A stretch of DNA of 64,000 bases from Microbacterium sp. 5K110 (GCF_005774735.1 NZ_VBUM01000003.1:53777-117776); one strand, 5' to 3'; positions 1 to 10,058 are shown, counted from the first letter of the stretch. The notes: a model not told the origin generated them from the sequence alone. Numbers and translations: made by a program.

Positions 1-226
1 TGCAGATCTTGGAAGTTATTCACCGCTTGAGAGGACGCGGGGCCTTTCGGCCGCTCCGCTCTCCCCTGTGGGGCGAACAAGTAATAAGTTACGCGGATCC
101 CACCCATCCGTCCAATCCACCCCACACCCCGGGCGTGTCGCACCCCCACAACCCCGGAAACACGCGGAAGTACGACGTCGGGCCCGGTCGACGCGAACGT
201 CGCCGGGCCCGAGGGGTGATGTGTGG
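1..226. other. Intergenic left edge, no gene recognised
   Basis: No credible coding sequence is seen here; long open frames crossing it are GC-driven shadows of rpsA. It holds the terminator at 179-211 and, at 81-92, an imperfect palindrome reading GTAATAAGTTAC. The palindrome could belong to the promoter of a gene lying beyond the left edge, but nothing in the window shows that. Confidence 0.4.
179..211 (-). terminator. Hairpin terminator after small membrane gene
   Basis: Stem of 9 bp (CGGGCCCGG with CCGGGCCCG), a one-base bulge, 5 more pairs (CGACG with CGTCG) and a CGAA tetraloop. It lies 16 nt past the stop of the minus-strand gene at 227-400. No clear T-run follows, as is usual for high-GC Actinobacteria. 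Confidence 0.6.
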
Positions 227-400
227 TCACGACGTCAATACGGAGCCGATGCCGGAGGCTTCGGCATCCAGGTGTCCACCGGTGAACTCGACGCCACCGA
301 AGAACATCGCGCCGAGCACGAGCGCGAACACGAAAGCGATCGAGAGGAAGAGCACGGCGGCGCCGGCCAGGGCGATCAGGAGCGGAAGTCGTTCAGCCAT
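227..400 (-). CDS. Small single-span membrane protein
   Basis: Encodes 57 residues. The first half is one hydrophobic segment (about residues 5-36, rich in Leu, Ala, Val and Phe); the short tail is polar and ends in GSVLTS. Its function is not recognised. It follows rpsA on the same strand but is separated from it by a strong hairpin at 456-491, so it probably has its own promoter. Its own hairpin terminator lies at 179-211. The ATG at 400 was chosen because the membrane segment follows directly; an ATG eight codons upstream (424) is possible. Codon use matches its neighbours and it does not overlap another gene. A small inner-membrane protein is supported; nothing more specific is. Confidence 0.55.
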   Translation of the reverse strand: MAERLPLLIALAGAAVLFLSIAFVFALVLGAMFFGGVEFTGGHLDAEASGIGSVLTS

Positions 401-455
401 AGATCCATTGTCGGACGGCACCATTGCGACCCAGCAGGGCTTGCGCAGGAACGAC

Positions 456-491
456 CGAAGGCCGATACCTCCGTGGAGGTACCGGCCTTCG
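456..491 (-). terminator. rpsA transcription terminator
   Basis: A 17-bp stem built on CGAAGGCCGGTACCTCC. In the minus-strand RNA every position pairs, one of them as G-U. It begins 15 nt after the rpsA stop codon. In plus-strand RNA the same position would be an A-C mismatch, which supports the minus orientation. Confidence 0.8.
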
Positions 492-506
492 GTGAAGGTG
501 AGACGA

Positions 507-1961
507 TCAGCGACCGCTGAGCTTCTCCCGCAGAGCGGCGAGGGACTCGTCGTCGGCGAGGGTGCCCTGGGCGGGCGACTCCGACGAGAAGTTGCCACCG
601 AACGAACCCGAGTCGATCGGGTTGGCAGCCTCGGCCTCGAGGGCCTTGGCGACGGCAGCCTTGTGAGCCTCCCAGCGACCCTGGGCAGCGGCGTACTCCT
701 GCTCCCACTGCTCGCGCTGAGCGTCGAAGCCCTCGAGCCACGCACCCGACTCGGGGTCGAAGCCCTCGGGGTACTTGTACTCGCCACGCTCGTCGTACTC
801 GGTGACCATGCCGTACAGGGCCGGGTCGAACTCGGTGCCGTTGGGGTCGACCGACTCGTTGGCCTGCTTGAGCGACAGCGAGATGCGGCGACGCTCGAGG
901 TCGATGTCGATGATCTTGACGAAGACCTCTTCGCCGACCGACACGACCTGCTCGGCGAGCTCGACGTGCTTGCCCGACAGCTCCGAGATGTGCACGAGGC
1001 CCTCGATGCCGTCGGCCACGCGGACGAACGCACCGAAGGGAACGAGCTTGGTGACCTTGCCCGGAGCGATCTGACCGATCGCGTGGGTCCGGGCGAAGAC
1101 CTGCCACGGGTCTTCCTGCGTCGCCTTGAGCGACAACGAGACGCGCTCGCGGTCGAGGTCGACCTCGAGGATCTCGACGGTGACCTCCTGGCCCACCTCG
1201 ACGACCTCGGAGGCGTGCTCGATGTGCTTCCACGAGAGCTCGGAGACGTGGACGAGACCGTCGACGCCGCCCAGGTCGACGAACGCACCGAAGTTGACGA
1301 TCGACGAGACCGTGCCCTTGCGGACCTGGCCCTTGTGGAGGTTGTTGAGGAACGTGGTGCGCGACTCGGACTGCGTCTGCTCGAGCAGGGCGCGGCGCGA
1401 GAGCACGACGTTGTTGCGGTTCTTGTCGAGCTCGAGGATCTTGGCCTCGATCTCCTGGCCGAGGTACGGCGTGAGGTCACGGACGCGGCGCAGCTCGATG
1501 AGCGAAGCCGGCAGGAAGCCGCGGAGGCCGATGTCGACGATGAGGCCACCCTTGACGACCTCGATCACGGAGCCGGTGACGACACCGTCGTTCTCCTTGA
1601 TCTTCTCGACGTCGCCCCACGCACGCTCGTACTGCGCGCGCTTCTTGGACAGGATGAGGCGGCCTTCCTTGTCCTCCTTCTGGAGAACGAGGGCCTCGAC
1701 GTGATCGCCGACGTTGACGACCTCGTTGGGGTCGACGTCGTGCTTGATCGAAAGCTCGCGCGAGGGGATGACACCCTCGGTCTTGTAACCGACGTCGAGG
1801 AGGACCTCGTCGCGGTCGATCTTCACCACGGTGCCTTCGATGAGGTCGCCGTCGTTGAAGAACTTCAGAGTCTTCTCGACCGCGGCCAGGAAGTCTTCAG
1901 CAGAGCCGATGTCGTTGATCGCGACCTGCTTGATGGCCGGGGCGGTCGTTGCGGTAGTCAT
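507..1961 (-). CDS. rpsA: 30S ribosomal protein S1
   Basis: Encodes 484 residues, the usual actinobacterial size. S1 binds mRNA on the 30S subunit and helps recruit leadered transcripts. Four S1 (OB-fold) repeats are visible at about residues 36-105, 122-190, 207-275 and 292-361. The last two carry the typical GAFV..DG..GLVH.SELS signature (for example VNFGAFVDLGGVDGLVHVSE). A Glu-rich tail follows from about 365 with no further repeat, as in other Actinobacteria, unlike the six repeats of Escherichia coli. The start is ATG at 1961, preceded by AGGA on the minus strand; in-frame open sequence runs further upstream but lacks S1 character. It has its own terminator at 456-491. Codon use is strongly biased, as expected for a highly expressed gene, and the GGATGCC heptamer that is frequent elsewhere does not occur inside it. 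Confidence 0.97.
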   Translation of the reverse strand: MTTATTAPAIKQVAINDIGSAEDFLAAVEKTLKFFNDGDLIEGTVVKIDRDEVLLDVGYKTEGVIPSRELSIKHDVDPNEVVNVGDHVEALVLQKEDKEGRLILSKKRAQYERAWGDVEKIKENDGVVTGSVIEVVKGGLIVDIGLRGFLPASLIELRRVRDLTPYLGQEIEAKILELDKNRNNVVLSRRALLEQTQSESRTTFLNNLHKGQVRKGTVSSIVNFGAFVDLGGVDGLVHVSELSWKHIEHASEVVEVGQEVTVEILEVDLDRERVSLSLKATQEDPWQVFARTHAIGQIAPGKVTKLVPFGAFVRVADGIEGLVHISELSGKHVELAEQVVSVGEEVFVKIIDIDLERRRISLSLKQANESVDPNGTEFDPALYGMVTEYDERGEYKYPEGFDPESGAWLEGFDAQREQWEQEYAAAQGRWEAHKAAVAKALEAEAANPIDSGSFGGNFSSESPAQGTLADDESLAALREKLSGR

Positions 1962-2398
1962 GTAGTGGGTTGTCCTAGTGGGGTTGGTGTCGGGCTTCGA
2001 CTCACGTGGACCCGTCCTCCCGGACGCGGCCCCTCGGGCTCCGATCGTCGAGACGAGCGGATGCCACGCCGAAGCGAAGCGGATTGTTTCGTGCGATGCC
2101 ACCCGACCCGGTTCTCGGACATGCGAGACGAGCCACACGGGTGACGATCAAGGCTACCAGAATCCGACCGCTTCCCGCGGGGCAGGCCACCGGCACCCCC
2201 GCACGCGGGAGCAGCGCGCCCCGACACTCTCCGACCGGCCTTCGGAAACGCCTCGGATCAGCACGTTTCTGCTTCCCTCGACCACCCGTCCGCCCAGGTT
2301 GCGTCCAGACTGCCGTGCCAGGCTCCCGGACTCGTGCCCGCTCATCGCGGGTCGGACGTGCGAAACCCGCGCCGTCCTCCCCACACGAAACCGGTTAT
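1962..2398. other. Divergent intergenic region, rpsA and transglycosylase-like gene
   Basis: A 437-bp gap between two divergently read genes. It should contain the rpsA promoter and leader on minus and the promoter of the secreted protein on plus. I could not identify convincing -35/-10 pairs, a riboswitch or a small gene. The sequence before the plus-strand ATG (CGGTTAT) shows no ribosome-binding site. Confidence 0.4.
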
Positions 2399-3373
2399 AT
2401 GCGCTCTGATTCGACGCCCCCATCCAACCGCCGCGACCGTCGCCAGGCTTCCCGCCGCGCACGCCGCCGGCCCGCTCTGACGGCGGGATTCCTCGCCGTC
2501 GGGGTCCTCGCGACAGCAGCCCTCACGGGCACCGCACCGCTGGCATCCGCCGCCTCCCCCGCCGACCTGACGTCGGCCTCGTTCCGTCTCGCGGCGTACA
2601 GCACCCCGACCACCTCCGCCGCTCCGGAAGCCATCGCCGCCCGCGCCGCGGTCACCGCTGCCTCGACGAGCGCACAGGCAGCGACCTCGGTGCAGAACGA
2701 CATCGCGGCATCCGGGCTCGACATCGGCCAGCCCGCCACCGTGGACACCGCTGCGCTGGACGGCGCCGCGCAGCGACTCACCGAGGCGCAGTCGCTCCCC
2801 GCCACGCTGCTGCCGGAGCTGACGGACCAAGTCACCACCGCAGCCTCGACCGTAGACCAGCGGGTCGCCGAGCTGCGCGGCAGCCTCGACGCCGCCGTGG
2901 CGAAGAAGCAGGCCGAAGAAGCCGCCGAGAAGGCGCGCCAGGAGGCCGAAGCCGCCGCCAAGGCCAAGGCTGCGGAAGAGGCCGCCTCCGCGCGTTCGAC
3001 TCCGTCGTCCGGCGGAACCCCTGCGCGTCCGGTGGCGCCGTCCGGCGGTGGCGGCTCGGGCGACAACAGCCCCGGCGGCGCGCAGGCGACCGCCCGCGGC
3101 ATGCTGGCCGGCTACGGCTGGGGCGACGACCAGTTCTCGTGCCTCGTGTCGCTGTGGAACCGCGAGTCCGGCTGGAACGTGCACGCGTACAACTCCGGCA
3201 GCGGCGCCTACGGCATCCCGCAGGCGCTCCCGGGCAGCAAGATGGGCTCGGCCGGCGCCGACTGGCAGGACAACGCGGCGACGCAGATCTCGTGGGGCCT
3301 CGGGTACATCTCGGGTCGCTACGGCAGCCCGTGCGGCGCGTGGGGTCACTCGCAGTCGACCGGGTGGTACTGA
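2399..3373 (+). CDS. Secreted lytic transglycosylase-like protein
   Basis: Encodes 324 residues. Residues 1-24 are Arg-rich and followed by a hydrophobic stretch (25-46) and an Ala-rich cleavage region near 50: a Sec signal peptide. Residues about 75-165 are helical. 168-197 is a Lys/Glu/Ala-rich coiled coil and 200-228 a Gly/Ser/Pro linker. The C-terminal domain (230-324) resembles the transglycosylase SLT type, with LWNRESGW (candidate catalytic Glu256), AYGIPQALPGSKM and a final CGAWGHSQSTGWY. It would cleave or remodel cell-wall glycan outside the membrane. A close paralogue lies at 5856-6752 on the other strand. The ATG at 2399 is the first that leaves the signal peptide intact; no ribosome-binding site precedes it. 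Catalytic activity is inferred from the family, not shown. Confidence 0.8.
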   Translation: MRSDSTPPSNRRDRRQASRRARRRPALTAGFLAVGVLATAALTGTAPLASAASPADLTSASFRLAAYSTPTTSAAPEAIAARAAVTAASTSAQAATSVQNDIAASGLDIGQPATVDTAALDGAAQRLTEAQSLPATLLPELTDQVTTAASTVDQRVAELRGSLDAAVAKKQAEEAAEKARQEAEAAAKAKAAEEAASARSTPSSGGTPARPVAPSGGGGSGDNSPGGAQATARGMLAGYGWGDDQFSCLVSLWNRESGWNVHAYNSGSGAYGIPQALPGSKMGSAGADWQDNAATQISWGLGYISGRYGSPCGAWGHSQSTGWY

Positions 3374-3388
3374 CCCCCGTTCGACCAC

Positions 3389-3424
3389 GACGCGCCGTGC
3401 CGGAGAAATCCGGTACGGCGCGTC
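3389..3424 (+). terminator. Bidirectional terminator between converging genes
   Basis: A 16-bp inverted repeat beginning GACGCGCCGTGCCGGA with loop GAAA. Its one irregular position is a G-U pair in plus-strand RNA and a C-A mismatch in minus-strand RNA, so it fits best the gene ending at 3373. It also lies directly after the minus-strand gene ending at 3431. Confidence 0.75.
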
Positions 3425-3430
3425 GTCGTT

Positions 3431-5128
<1,698 letters not shown>

Positions 5129-5180
5129 CGCATCTCCCGGATGCCGATGACCCGACGACGGCCGTCGGGCTCTGGCACCC

Positions 5181-5759
5181 TCAGCTCTGGGCGAGGATGG
5201 AGTAGAGCTTACGGCGCGCCTCGTCGAGGATCTCGACGGCGGCAGCGACCTGCTCCTTGTCACCCGTACGCGCCACCTGTGCGGCGGCCTGCGCGAGCTC
5301 GACACCGGCCTTGGGCAGCGCGGTCATGCGCCCGCTGTCGCGTGATCCGGCCGACTCCCAGGGAGCGGTGCGCTCGGTGGTCTCGTCACCGGCGGCGGCA
5401 CGACCCTCTTCGGTGAGCGAGTACGTCTTGCGTCCACCCGACTCCTCGGCCCGGACCAGGCCCTCGTCGGTGAGGAGCTGCAGCGTGGGGTACACCGAGC
5501 CGGGGCTCGGCTTCCAGCTGCCGCCGCTGCGCTCTTCGATCTCACGGATGATCTGGTACCCGTGCATCGGCTGCTCGAGCAGGAGCGAGAGGACGGCCGA
5601 ACGCACGTCGCCCTTGTTCATGCGGGAGCCGCTCGACGTCTTCTGCTCGAACTGCGCGCGCAACTGCTCCATCGCGTCGAGGATGTTGGACATCGGCCAG
5701 CCCTGACCGGCGGAACCGCCGCGTGCGCCGAACGCGTCTCCGAGGAATGAACCACTCAT
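5181..5759 (-). CDS. PadR family transcriptional regulator
   Basis: Encodes 192 residues. About 40 Gly- and Met-rich residues precede the PadR winged helix-turn-helix, which runs from MNKGDVRSAVLSLL through MHGYQIIREIEERS and PSPGSVYPTLQLLTDEGLV to the wing YSLTEEGR. The C-terminal part (about 130-192) is helical and would be the dimerisation region. PadR proteins repress their own or neighbouring genes and release DNA on binding small molecules or on stress. The ATG at 5759 has a perfect AGGAGG ribosome-binding site 5-6 nt upstream. Directly upstream, at 5792-5817, an AT-rich inverted repeat is a likely autoregulatory operator. The AarF-like kinase gene follows downstream and is the first candidate target. 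Confidence 0.88.
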   Translation of the reverse strand: MSGSFLGDAFGARGGSAGQGWPMSNILDAMEQLRAQFEQKTSSGSRMNKGDVRSAVLSLLLEQPMHGYQIIREIEERSGGSWKPSPGSVYPTLQLLTDEGLVRAEESGGRKTYSLTEEGRAAAGDETTERTAPWESAGSRDSGRMTALPKAGVELAQAAAQVARTGDKEQVAAAVEILDEARRKLYSILAQS

Positions 5760-5791
5760 GACGACCTCCTGATGCGGACCCCGGATGGGTC

Positions 5792-5817
5792 CAGCGATAT
5801 ACAACGATATATCGCTG
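5792..5817. promoter_or_regulatory. Probable PadR operator
   Basis: A perfect 10-bp inverted repeat, CAGCGATATA and TATATCGCTG, separated by 6 bp. It is conspicuously AT-rich in a 70% GC context and lies 33-58 nt upstream of the padR-like start codon. ATAT-containing palindromes are typical PadR operators, so autoregulation is a reasonable inference. Confidence 0.65.
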
Positions 5818-5855
5818 AAGGAGGTCGGGGCTGGGAATCCGCCGACCCGCGCGAC

Positions 5856-6752
5856 TCAGTACCAGTTGGTCGCCTGGGAATGCCCCCACGCGCTGCACGG
5901 CGTTCCGTACCCGCGGGAGATGTAGTCCAGACCCCATTTGATCTGCGTCGCGGCGTTGCTCTGCCAGTCGTCGCCGAACGTCGCCATCTTGCTTCCCGGC
6001 AGCGACTGCGGGATACCGGTCGCACCGCTGGGGTTGTAGGCCTGGTAGTTCCAGCCGGACTCCTTGGTCCACAGGGACGCCAGGCACGAGAACTGGTCAC
6101 TGCCCCAGCCGTACTGCTCGGCCGCGGTCTTCGCGGCGAACTCCTTGGCCCCCTCGGGGGTGTTCACGCGGGCGAGCGCTTCAGCCGCCTCCTGCTGACG
6201 CTGAGCCTCCGCGGCGGCCGCGGCCTCGGCCTGGCGCTGCGCCTCGGCGGCGGCATCCGCGGCGGCCTTCGCCGCGACGGCATCGTTCAGGCTGCCGCGC
6301 AGCTGTGCCACCCGCTCCGCCACACGCTGGCTCTCGCTCGCGGCATTCTGGCTGAGGGCCGGAACGAGCACGACCGGGAACAGATCCGCGGAGGACAGCC
6401 GGTCAGCGGCGCTCTCCAACCCCGACGTGTCGACCGAGACATCGCCCACCGACAGCGGCAGACCGGCGGCGGCGATGTCGGTCTCGACGGTCGCGGCATC
6501 CTCGAGTGTCGCCTGAGCGCGGGTCAAGGCCGCGTCCGCATCGCCGACCACTCCCTGGAGGGTCGGAGCAGAGCCGATGGCCGCGCTCGCGCGGAACGCC
6601 GGCGCCGAGAACCCGGATGCCGAGGCGTCGGGAAGAGACAGCGGCGAGGCCGCGGCCAGTCCCGTGGTCGCCACCAGACCCAGGGCGACACCGGCACACG
6701 TGGCGGCGGTGACGAGGGTGCGACGAGCGCGGTGGACATGGGTGAGCTTCAC
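5856..6752 (-). CDS. Secreted lytic transglycosylase-like protein (paralogue)
   Basis: Encodes 298 residues with the same architecture as the protein at 2399-3373: signal peptide (hydrophobic about 11-36), a helical region, an Ala/Gln/Glu coiled coil (155-195), and a C-terminal SLT-like domain (about 205-298) with LWTKESGW (candidate catalytic Glu231), ATGIPQSLPGSKM and the end CSAWGHSQATNWY. It lacks the Gly/Ser linker of its paralogue. It is likely a peptidoglycan-active exported protein. The start is uncertain: GTG at 6752 gives a standard signal peptide, while a TTG at 6767 adds five residues; neither has a good ribosome-binding site. A direct repeat at 6870-6886 resembles an MtrA site and would link it to cell-wall hydrolase control. 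Confidence 0.8.
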   Translation of the reverse strand: MKLTHVHRARRTLVTAATCAGVALGLVATTGLAAASPLSLPDASASGFSAPAFRASAAIGSAPTLQGVVGDADAALTRAQATLEDAATVETDIAAAGLPLSVGDVSVDTSGLESAADRLSSADLFPVVLVPALSQNAASESQRVAERVAQLRGSLNDAVAAKAAADAAAEAQRQAEAAAAAEAQRQQEAAEALARVNTPEGAKEFAAKTAAEQYGWGSDQFSCLASLWTKESGWNYQAYNPSGATGIPQSLPGSKMATFGDDWQSNAATQIKWGLDYISRGYGTPCSAWGHSQATNWY

Positions 6753-7077
6753 ATCGGAACGCAACAAAACAGGTGAGATCTTTCGTCAGGGGCGCGACTC
6801 GTCGGACGCGAGCGCGAAAATGTGCCGTCGGGTCGACACAAGTCCCCGAGTGTGAGCGGCACGTCTGAGCGTTATCTCTTCGTTACCTGAAAGGCTGGTG
6901 AGAGGCCTGCCGCCGGGACAGCGGGATCGGGCAGCACGCCGCGGCACCGGACAGGGCCTCGACGGGGGTGCCTGGCATCCCCTTGGAAAGGCCCTCTCAC
7001 CGGGCGTTCCCGCGAACTCCTCGCCACCGCGCAGCCGGCTGGGCGGGGGTACCCGCCGAAGCGACTCCCCGAACAAA
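6753..7077. other. Gene-free leader/promoter region
   Basis: A 325-bp stretch between the transglycosylase-like gene (5856-6752, minus) and the pgi terminator. It contains the CGTTAT/CGTTAC direct repeat at 6870-6886 and a long-range inverted repeat pairing 6897-6907 (GGTGAGAGGCC) with 6990-7001 (GGCCCTCTCACC), which encloses about 80 nt that could fold as RNA on either strand. I see no coding sequence. The region lacks the conserved core of the ydaO (c-di-AMP) riboswitch known to control such genes in other Actinobacteria. Confidence 0.35.
6870..6886 (-). promoter_or_regulatory. Possible MtrA box upstream of wall hydrolase
   Basis: Direct repeat CGTTAT-CTCTT-CGTTAC on plus, which reads GTAACG and ATAACG on minus, with an 11-bp period (one helical turn). 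MtrA sites in Actinobacteria are direct repeats of GTAAC-like hexamers upstream of cell-wall hydrolase genes. It lies about 120 bp before the minus-strand start at 6752. The assignment rests on motif likeness only. Confidence 0.4.
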
Positions 7078-7124
7078 CGAACGGGCCGATCCGGCGAGGA
7101 AAATCGCGCGGATCGGCCCGTTCG
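7078..7124 (-). terminator. pgi terminator
   Basis: A perfect 15-bp inverted repeat (CGAACGGGCCGATCC and its complement) around a 17-nt loop. It starts 24 nt beyond the pgi stop codon on the minus strand. Confidence 0.75.
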
Positions 7125-7147
7125 GCGTGCGGTCGGAGCGGTTCGCG

Positions 7148-8836
7148 TCAGGAACGGTGCGCGCGGTAGTAGTTCAGCAGCGCGGCCGTCGAGGCGTCCT
7201 GGGACGCGAGGGCGTCGTCGTCACCCTCGATCGCGGGAGCGATCTGCAGAGCCAGCTGCTTGCCGAGCTCGACACCCCACTGGTCGAAGGAGTTGATGCC
7301 CCAGATCGTGCCCTGCGTGAAGGTGATGTGCTCGTACAGCGCGATGAGCTGACCGAGGACCGCGGGCGTCAATGCCGGGGCGAAGATCGACGTCGTCGGA
7401 CGGTTGCCGGGGAAGGTCCGTGCCGCGACGAGGGCGCCCGTGGTGCCCTCGGCCTCGACTTCTTCGGCGGTCTTCCCGAACGCAAGAGCCTTCGTCTGCG
7501 CGAGGAAGTTCGCGAGGAAGAGCCCGTGCACATCGCGTCCGTCGTCGGCCAGCGGGTAGGCGGGATTGACGAACGCGATGAAGTCGGCGGGGATCAGGCG
7601 AGTGCCCTGGTGGATGAGCTGGTAGAACGCGTGCTGCCCGTTCGTTCCCGGCTCGCCCCAGAAGATCTCGCCGGTGTCGGTCGTGACGGGCGAGCCGTCC
7701 CACCGCACGGACTTGCCGTTGGACTCCATGGTCAGCTGCTGGAGGTACGCGGCGAACCGGCTCAACTGCTGCGCATAGGGCAGGACCGCGTGCGACTGCG
7801 CACCGAGGAAGTTGGTGTACCAGACGTTGAGCAGCCCCATCAGGACCGGAACGTTGCGCTCGACCGGCGTCGTCGCCACGTGGACGTCGACAGCGTGGAA
7901 ACCCGAGAGCACTTCGCGGAACGCGGCGGGGCCGAACGCGATCATCAGCGAAAGACCGATCGCGGAGTCGACCGAGTATCGCCCGCCGACCCAGTCCCAG
8001 AAGCCGAAGGCGTTGGCGGGGTCGATGCCGAAGGCCTCGACCTTGTCCAGAGCGGTCGACACCGCGACGAAGTGGTGCGCGACGGCGTCGACGCGCGCGT
8101 CGTCGGTGGCGTCGATCGCGCCGGCGGCGGCGAGACCGGCCCACAGCCAGTCTCGGGCGAGCCGGGCGTTGGTCAGGGTCTCGAGCGTGGTGAAGGTCTT
8201 GGATGCGACGATGAACAGCGTGGTCTCGGGGTCGAGGTCGGCAGTCTTCTCGGCGATGTCCGTCGGGTCGATGTTGCTGACGAAACGCGCCTGGATACCG
8301 GCGTCGGCGAGCGGCTTGAGTGCCTCGTAGACCATCACGGGACCGAGGTCGGATCCGCCGATGCCGATGTTGACCACGTGCGTGACCTTCTTGCCGGTCA
8401 CGCCCTGCCACTCGCCCGAGCGGACCCGGTCGGCGAAGGTCGACATCGCGTCGAGAACGGCCTGGACGTCGTGATCGACATCCTGTCCGTCGACGTGGAG
8501 TGCGGGTGCGGCGTCCGCGGGGCGACGCAGGGCCGTGTGCAAGACCGCACGGTCTTCGCTCGTGTTGAGGTGGACGCCGCGCAGCATGTCGGCGAAGCGC
8601 TCGCGCACTCCGGTCTCGTCGGCGAGGGCGACGAGGGCCTCGAGGACGTCGGTGGTGATGAGGTTCTTCGATAGGTCGACGTGGAGATCGCCGACCGTGC
8701 GCGTGAGGCTGTCGACGCGATCGGGATCGGCGGCGAACCACGCGCGCAGATCGGGGTCGAAGCTCTCGCGCAGTGCCGTGAGGCGGGTCCAGGCGGAAGT
8801 GGTGGTGGGGTCAACGGGCGCAGTCACGTCCCCCAC
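7148..8836 (-). CDS. pgi: Glucose-6-phosphate isomerase
   Basis: Encodes 562 residues, normal for bacterial Pgi. The cytoplasmic enzyme interconverts glucose 6-phosphate and fructose 6-phosphate at the entry to glycolysis. Signature stretches are present: [48 protein letters not shown], the catalytic-glutamate region [18 protein letters not shown] and the lysine region [11 protein letters not shown] near the C-terminus. The start is GTG at 8836; a second in-frame GTG at 8827 (protein beginning with TAPVDP) is equally plausible, since neither has a clear ribosome-binding site. A strong terminator follows at 7078-7124. The CoA-type NUDIX gene lies 54 bp upstream on the same strand. The iterated heptamer is absent, as in other highly expressed genes here. 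Confidence 0.97.
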   Translation of the reverse strand: MGDVTAPVDPTTTSAWTRLTALRESFDPDLRAWFAADPDRVDSLTRTVGDLHVDLSKNLITTDVLEALVALADETGVRERFADMLRGVHLNTSEDRAVLHTALRRPADAAPALHVDGQDVDHDVQAVLDAMSTFADRVRSGEWQGVTGKKVTHVVNIGIGGSDLGPVMVYEALKPLADAGIQARFVSNIDPTDIAEKTADLDPETTLFIVASKTFTTLETLTNARLARDWLWAGLAAAGAIDATDDARVDAVAHHFVAVSTALDKVEAFGIDPANAFGFWDWVGGRYSVDSAIGLSLMIAFGPAAFREVLSGFHAVDVHVATTPVERNVPVLMGLLNVWYTNFLGAQSHAVLPYAQQLSRFAAYLQQLTMESNGKSVRWDGSPVTTDTGEIFWGEPGTNGQHAFYQLIHQGTRLIPADFIAFVNPAYPLADDGRDVHGLFLANFLAQTKALAFGKTAEEVEAEGTTGALVAARTFPGNRPTTSIFAPALTPAVLGQLIALYEHITFTQGTIWGINSFDQWGVELGKQLALQIAPAIEGDDDALASQDASTAALLNYYRAHRS

Positions 8837-8890
8837 GGTAGCGACCCGAGCGGACGGACGAGGGGTGGATGACGAACGAAGGGGAAACCG

Positions 8891-9604
8891 CTAAGCGATC
8901 GACCCCTCGGGAGGAACCGTGCCCACGGTCGGGAGCGCGATCTCGCGCGTGCCGTCCCACGGCTCCGTCCACCCGAGCCGGTCGAACATCCCGTCGAGCA
9001 ACATCGCCGTGAACCCCCACACGACATGGGTCCCCTTCGCGTGCGGCACGAGGAAGGCCGGGCCGCGCCAGGTCCGTCCGTCGCGGTGGATGCTGGTCAC
9101 TCCGCGACGCGCCGGGTCGAGAAGGTCGGCGACGGGGGCGCGGAACACGGCGGCGGATTCGGCGGCATCGACCGCGCGCACCGGAGACGGCCGATCCCAC
9201 CACCCGACGACCGGGGACACCAGGTGTCGCGAGTACGCCAGCGGCACGCGCGGCAGTGTGCCGATGACATCCACTCCCGCCGGATCGAGTCCCGTCTCCT
9301 CCTTCGCTTCGCGGAGCGCGGCGGCGACCGGGCCGGAGTCCCCCGCATCGACGCGACCCCCGGGGAAGGCCACTTGCCCCGGATGCGCTCGCAGAGTGGC
9401 GGCGCGGGCGAGCAGCAGGACATCCAGATCGCGCGGCACCGCGCGGGCGGAGCGGGAACTGGGGACCGCATCGAGAGTGCCGAACAGGATCAGGACGGCG
9501 GCGTCCCGGGCACCGTCCGCGACCGGCAGGGCACGGAGGTCGGCGAACATCTCGTCGGTCGCGCCGTCGACGAGCGCGCGCAGTTCGGTGCGGGGCGAGG
9601 GCAT
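8891..9604 (-). CDS. NUDIX hydrolase, CoA pyrophosphatase type
   Basis: Encodes 237 residues. The motif typical of CoA-specific NUDIX enzymes, LLLARAATLRAHPGQVAFPG, directly precedes the Nudix box, whose core is REAKEETGLDP. The family cleaves coenzyme A and derivatives to 3',5'-ADP and acyl phosphopantetheine, a housecleaning role. The start is ATG at 9604. A TACCCT hexamer lies 6 nt upstream on the minus strand, so the mRNA may be leaderless. It is divergent from the unknown gene at 9747 and runs toward pgi. Substrate specificity is inferred from the motif. Confidence 0.85.
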   Translation of the reverse strand: MPSPRTELRALVDGATDEMFADLRALPVADGARDAAVLILFGTLDAVPSSRSARAVPRDLDVLLLARAATLRAHPGQVAFPGGRVDAGDSGPVAAALREAKEETGLDPAGVDVIGTLPRVPLAYSRHLVSPVVGWWDRPSPVRAVDAAESAAVFRAPVADLLDPARRGVTSIHRDGRTWRGPAFLVPHAKGTHVVWGFTAMLLDGMFDRLGWTEPWDGTREIALPTVGTVPPEGSIA

Positions 9605-9746
9605 GGATCGAGGGTAGTCGGACCGGTCGCGCGCGAGAGCGGGACGCACGTGGGGGAAACGGGCGCGGAAGGCGGCTCTCGCCGGCGTCGCCGCTCGCCG
9701 CCCACGGCGTCGCGCGACATGTGAGGATGAACGCGGGAGGTGCCCG

Positions 9747-10058
9747 ATGGCCGAAAGACTCCACGCCGTGACGCTCGTCGTCGACATGCCCATCACCAAG
9801 ATCGACGCCCTCGACGTGATCGCCTTCGCGGCGAACGGAGCGGTCGACAATGCCGGAACGCCCCGTCCGCTCGTCTGGCTCGCGCCCCACGCCTGGGCGG
9901 AGGTCGAGATCCCCAAGTTCGCCGATCCCCCACCCTTCGCGATCGACGTCTACTCCGACGCATCGCGCGAGATCGCCTGGGCGCAGGCGCGTCGGCTGCA
10001 CAGCGCCCTGGAGCGGCTGGGATGGACGGTCGAGCCCCCGCGCGCGAGCGCCCGGTGA
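9747..10058 (+). CDS. Hypothetical protein, 103 aa
   Basis: Not recognised. A soluble, mixed alpha/beta sequence without signal peptide or membrane span. It begins with a hydrophobic strand (LHAVTLVVDMPI) and contains a Pro-rich middle (PKFADPPPFAIDVYSD) and a C-terminal helix (EIAWAQARRLHSALERLGW). The ATG has a good GGGAGG ribosome-binding site. Codon bias is typical of the chromosome. It is divergent from the NUDIX gene and convergent with the SDR gene, so it is a monocistronic unit. The C-terminal pattern could place it in a small uncharacterised family restricted to Microbacteriaceae, but I cannot name one. Confidence 0.7.
   Translation: MAERLHAVTLVVDMPITKIDALDVIAFAANGAVDNAGTPRPLVWLAPHAWAEVEIPKFADPPPFAIDVYSDASREIAWAQARRLHSALERLGWTVEPPRASAR

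Noticed and set aside
16..24. DnaA-box-like TTATTCACC
   Set aside because: A single near match without further boxes, AT-rich unwinding sequence or dnaA/dnaN nearby. An origin is not supported.
9..2144. 711-codon open frame across rpsA on plus
   Set aside because: Antisense to S1 repeats. The apparent repeats in it mirror the S1 domain repeats on the other strand.
6890..7060. c-di-AMP (ydaO) riboswitch before a wall-hydrolase gene
   Set aside because: Position and gene class fit, and one stretch (CCCGATCCCGCTGTC) loosely recalls the 3' consensus, but the conserved CAGCTAACC core and the GGGGAaCC element are absent.
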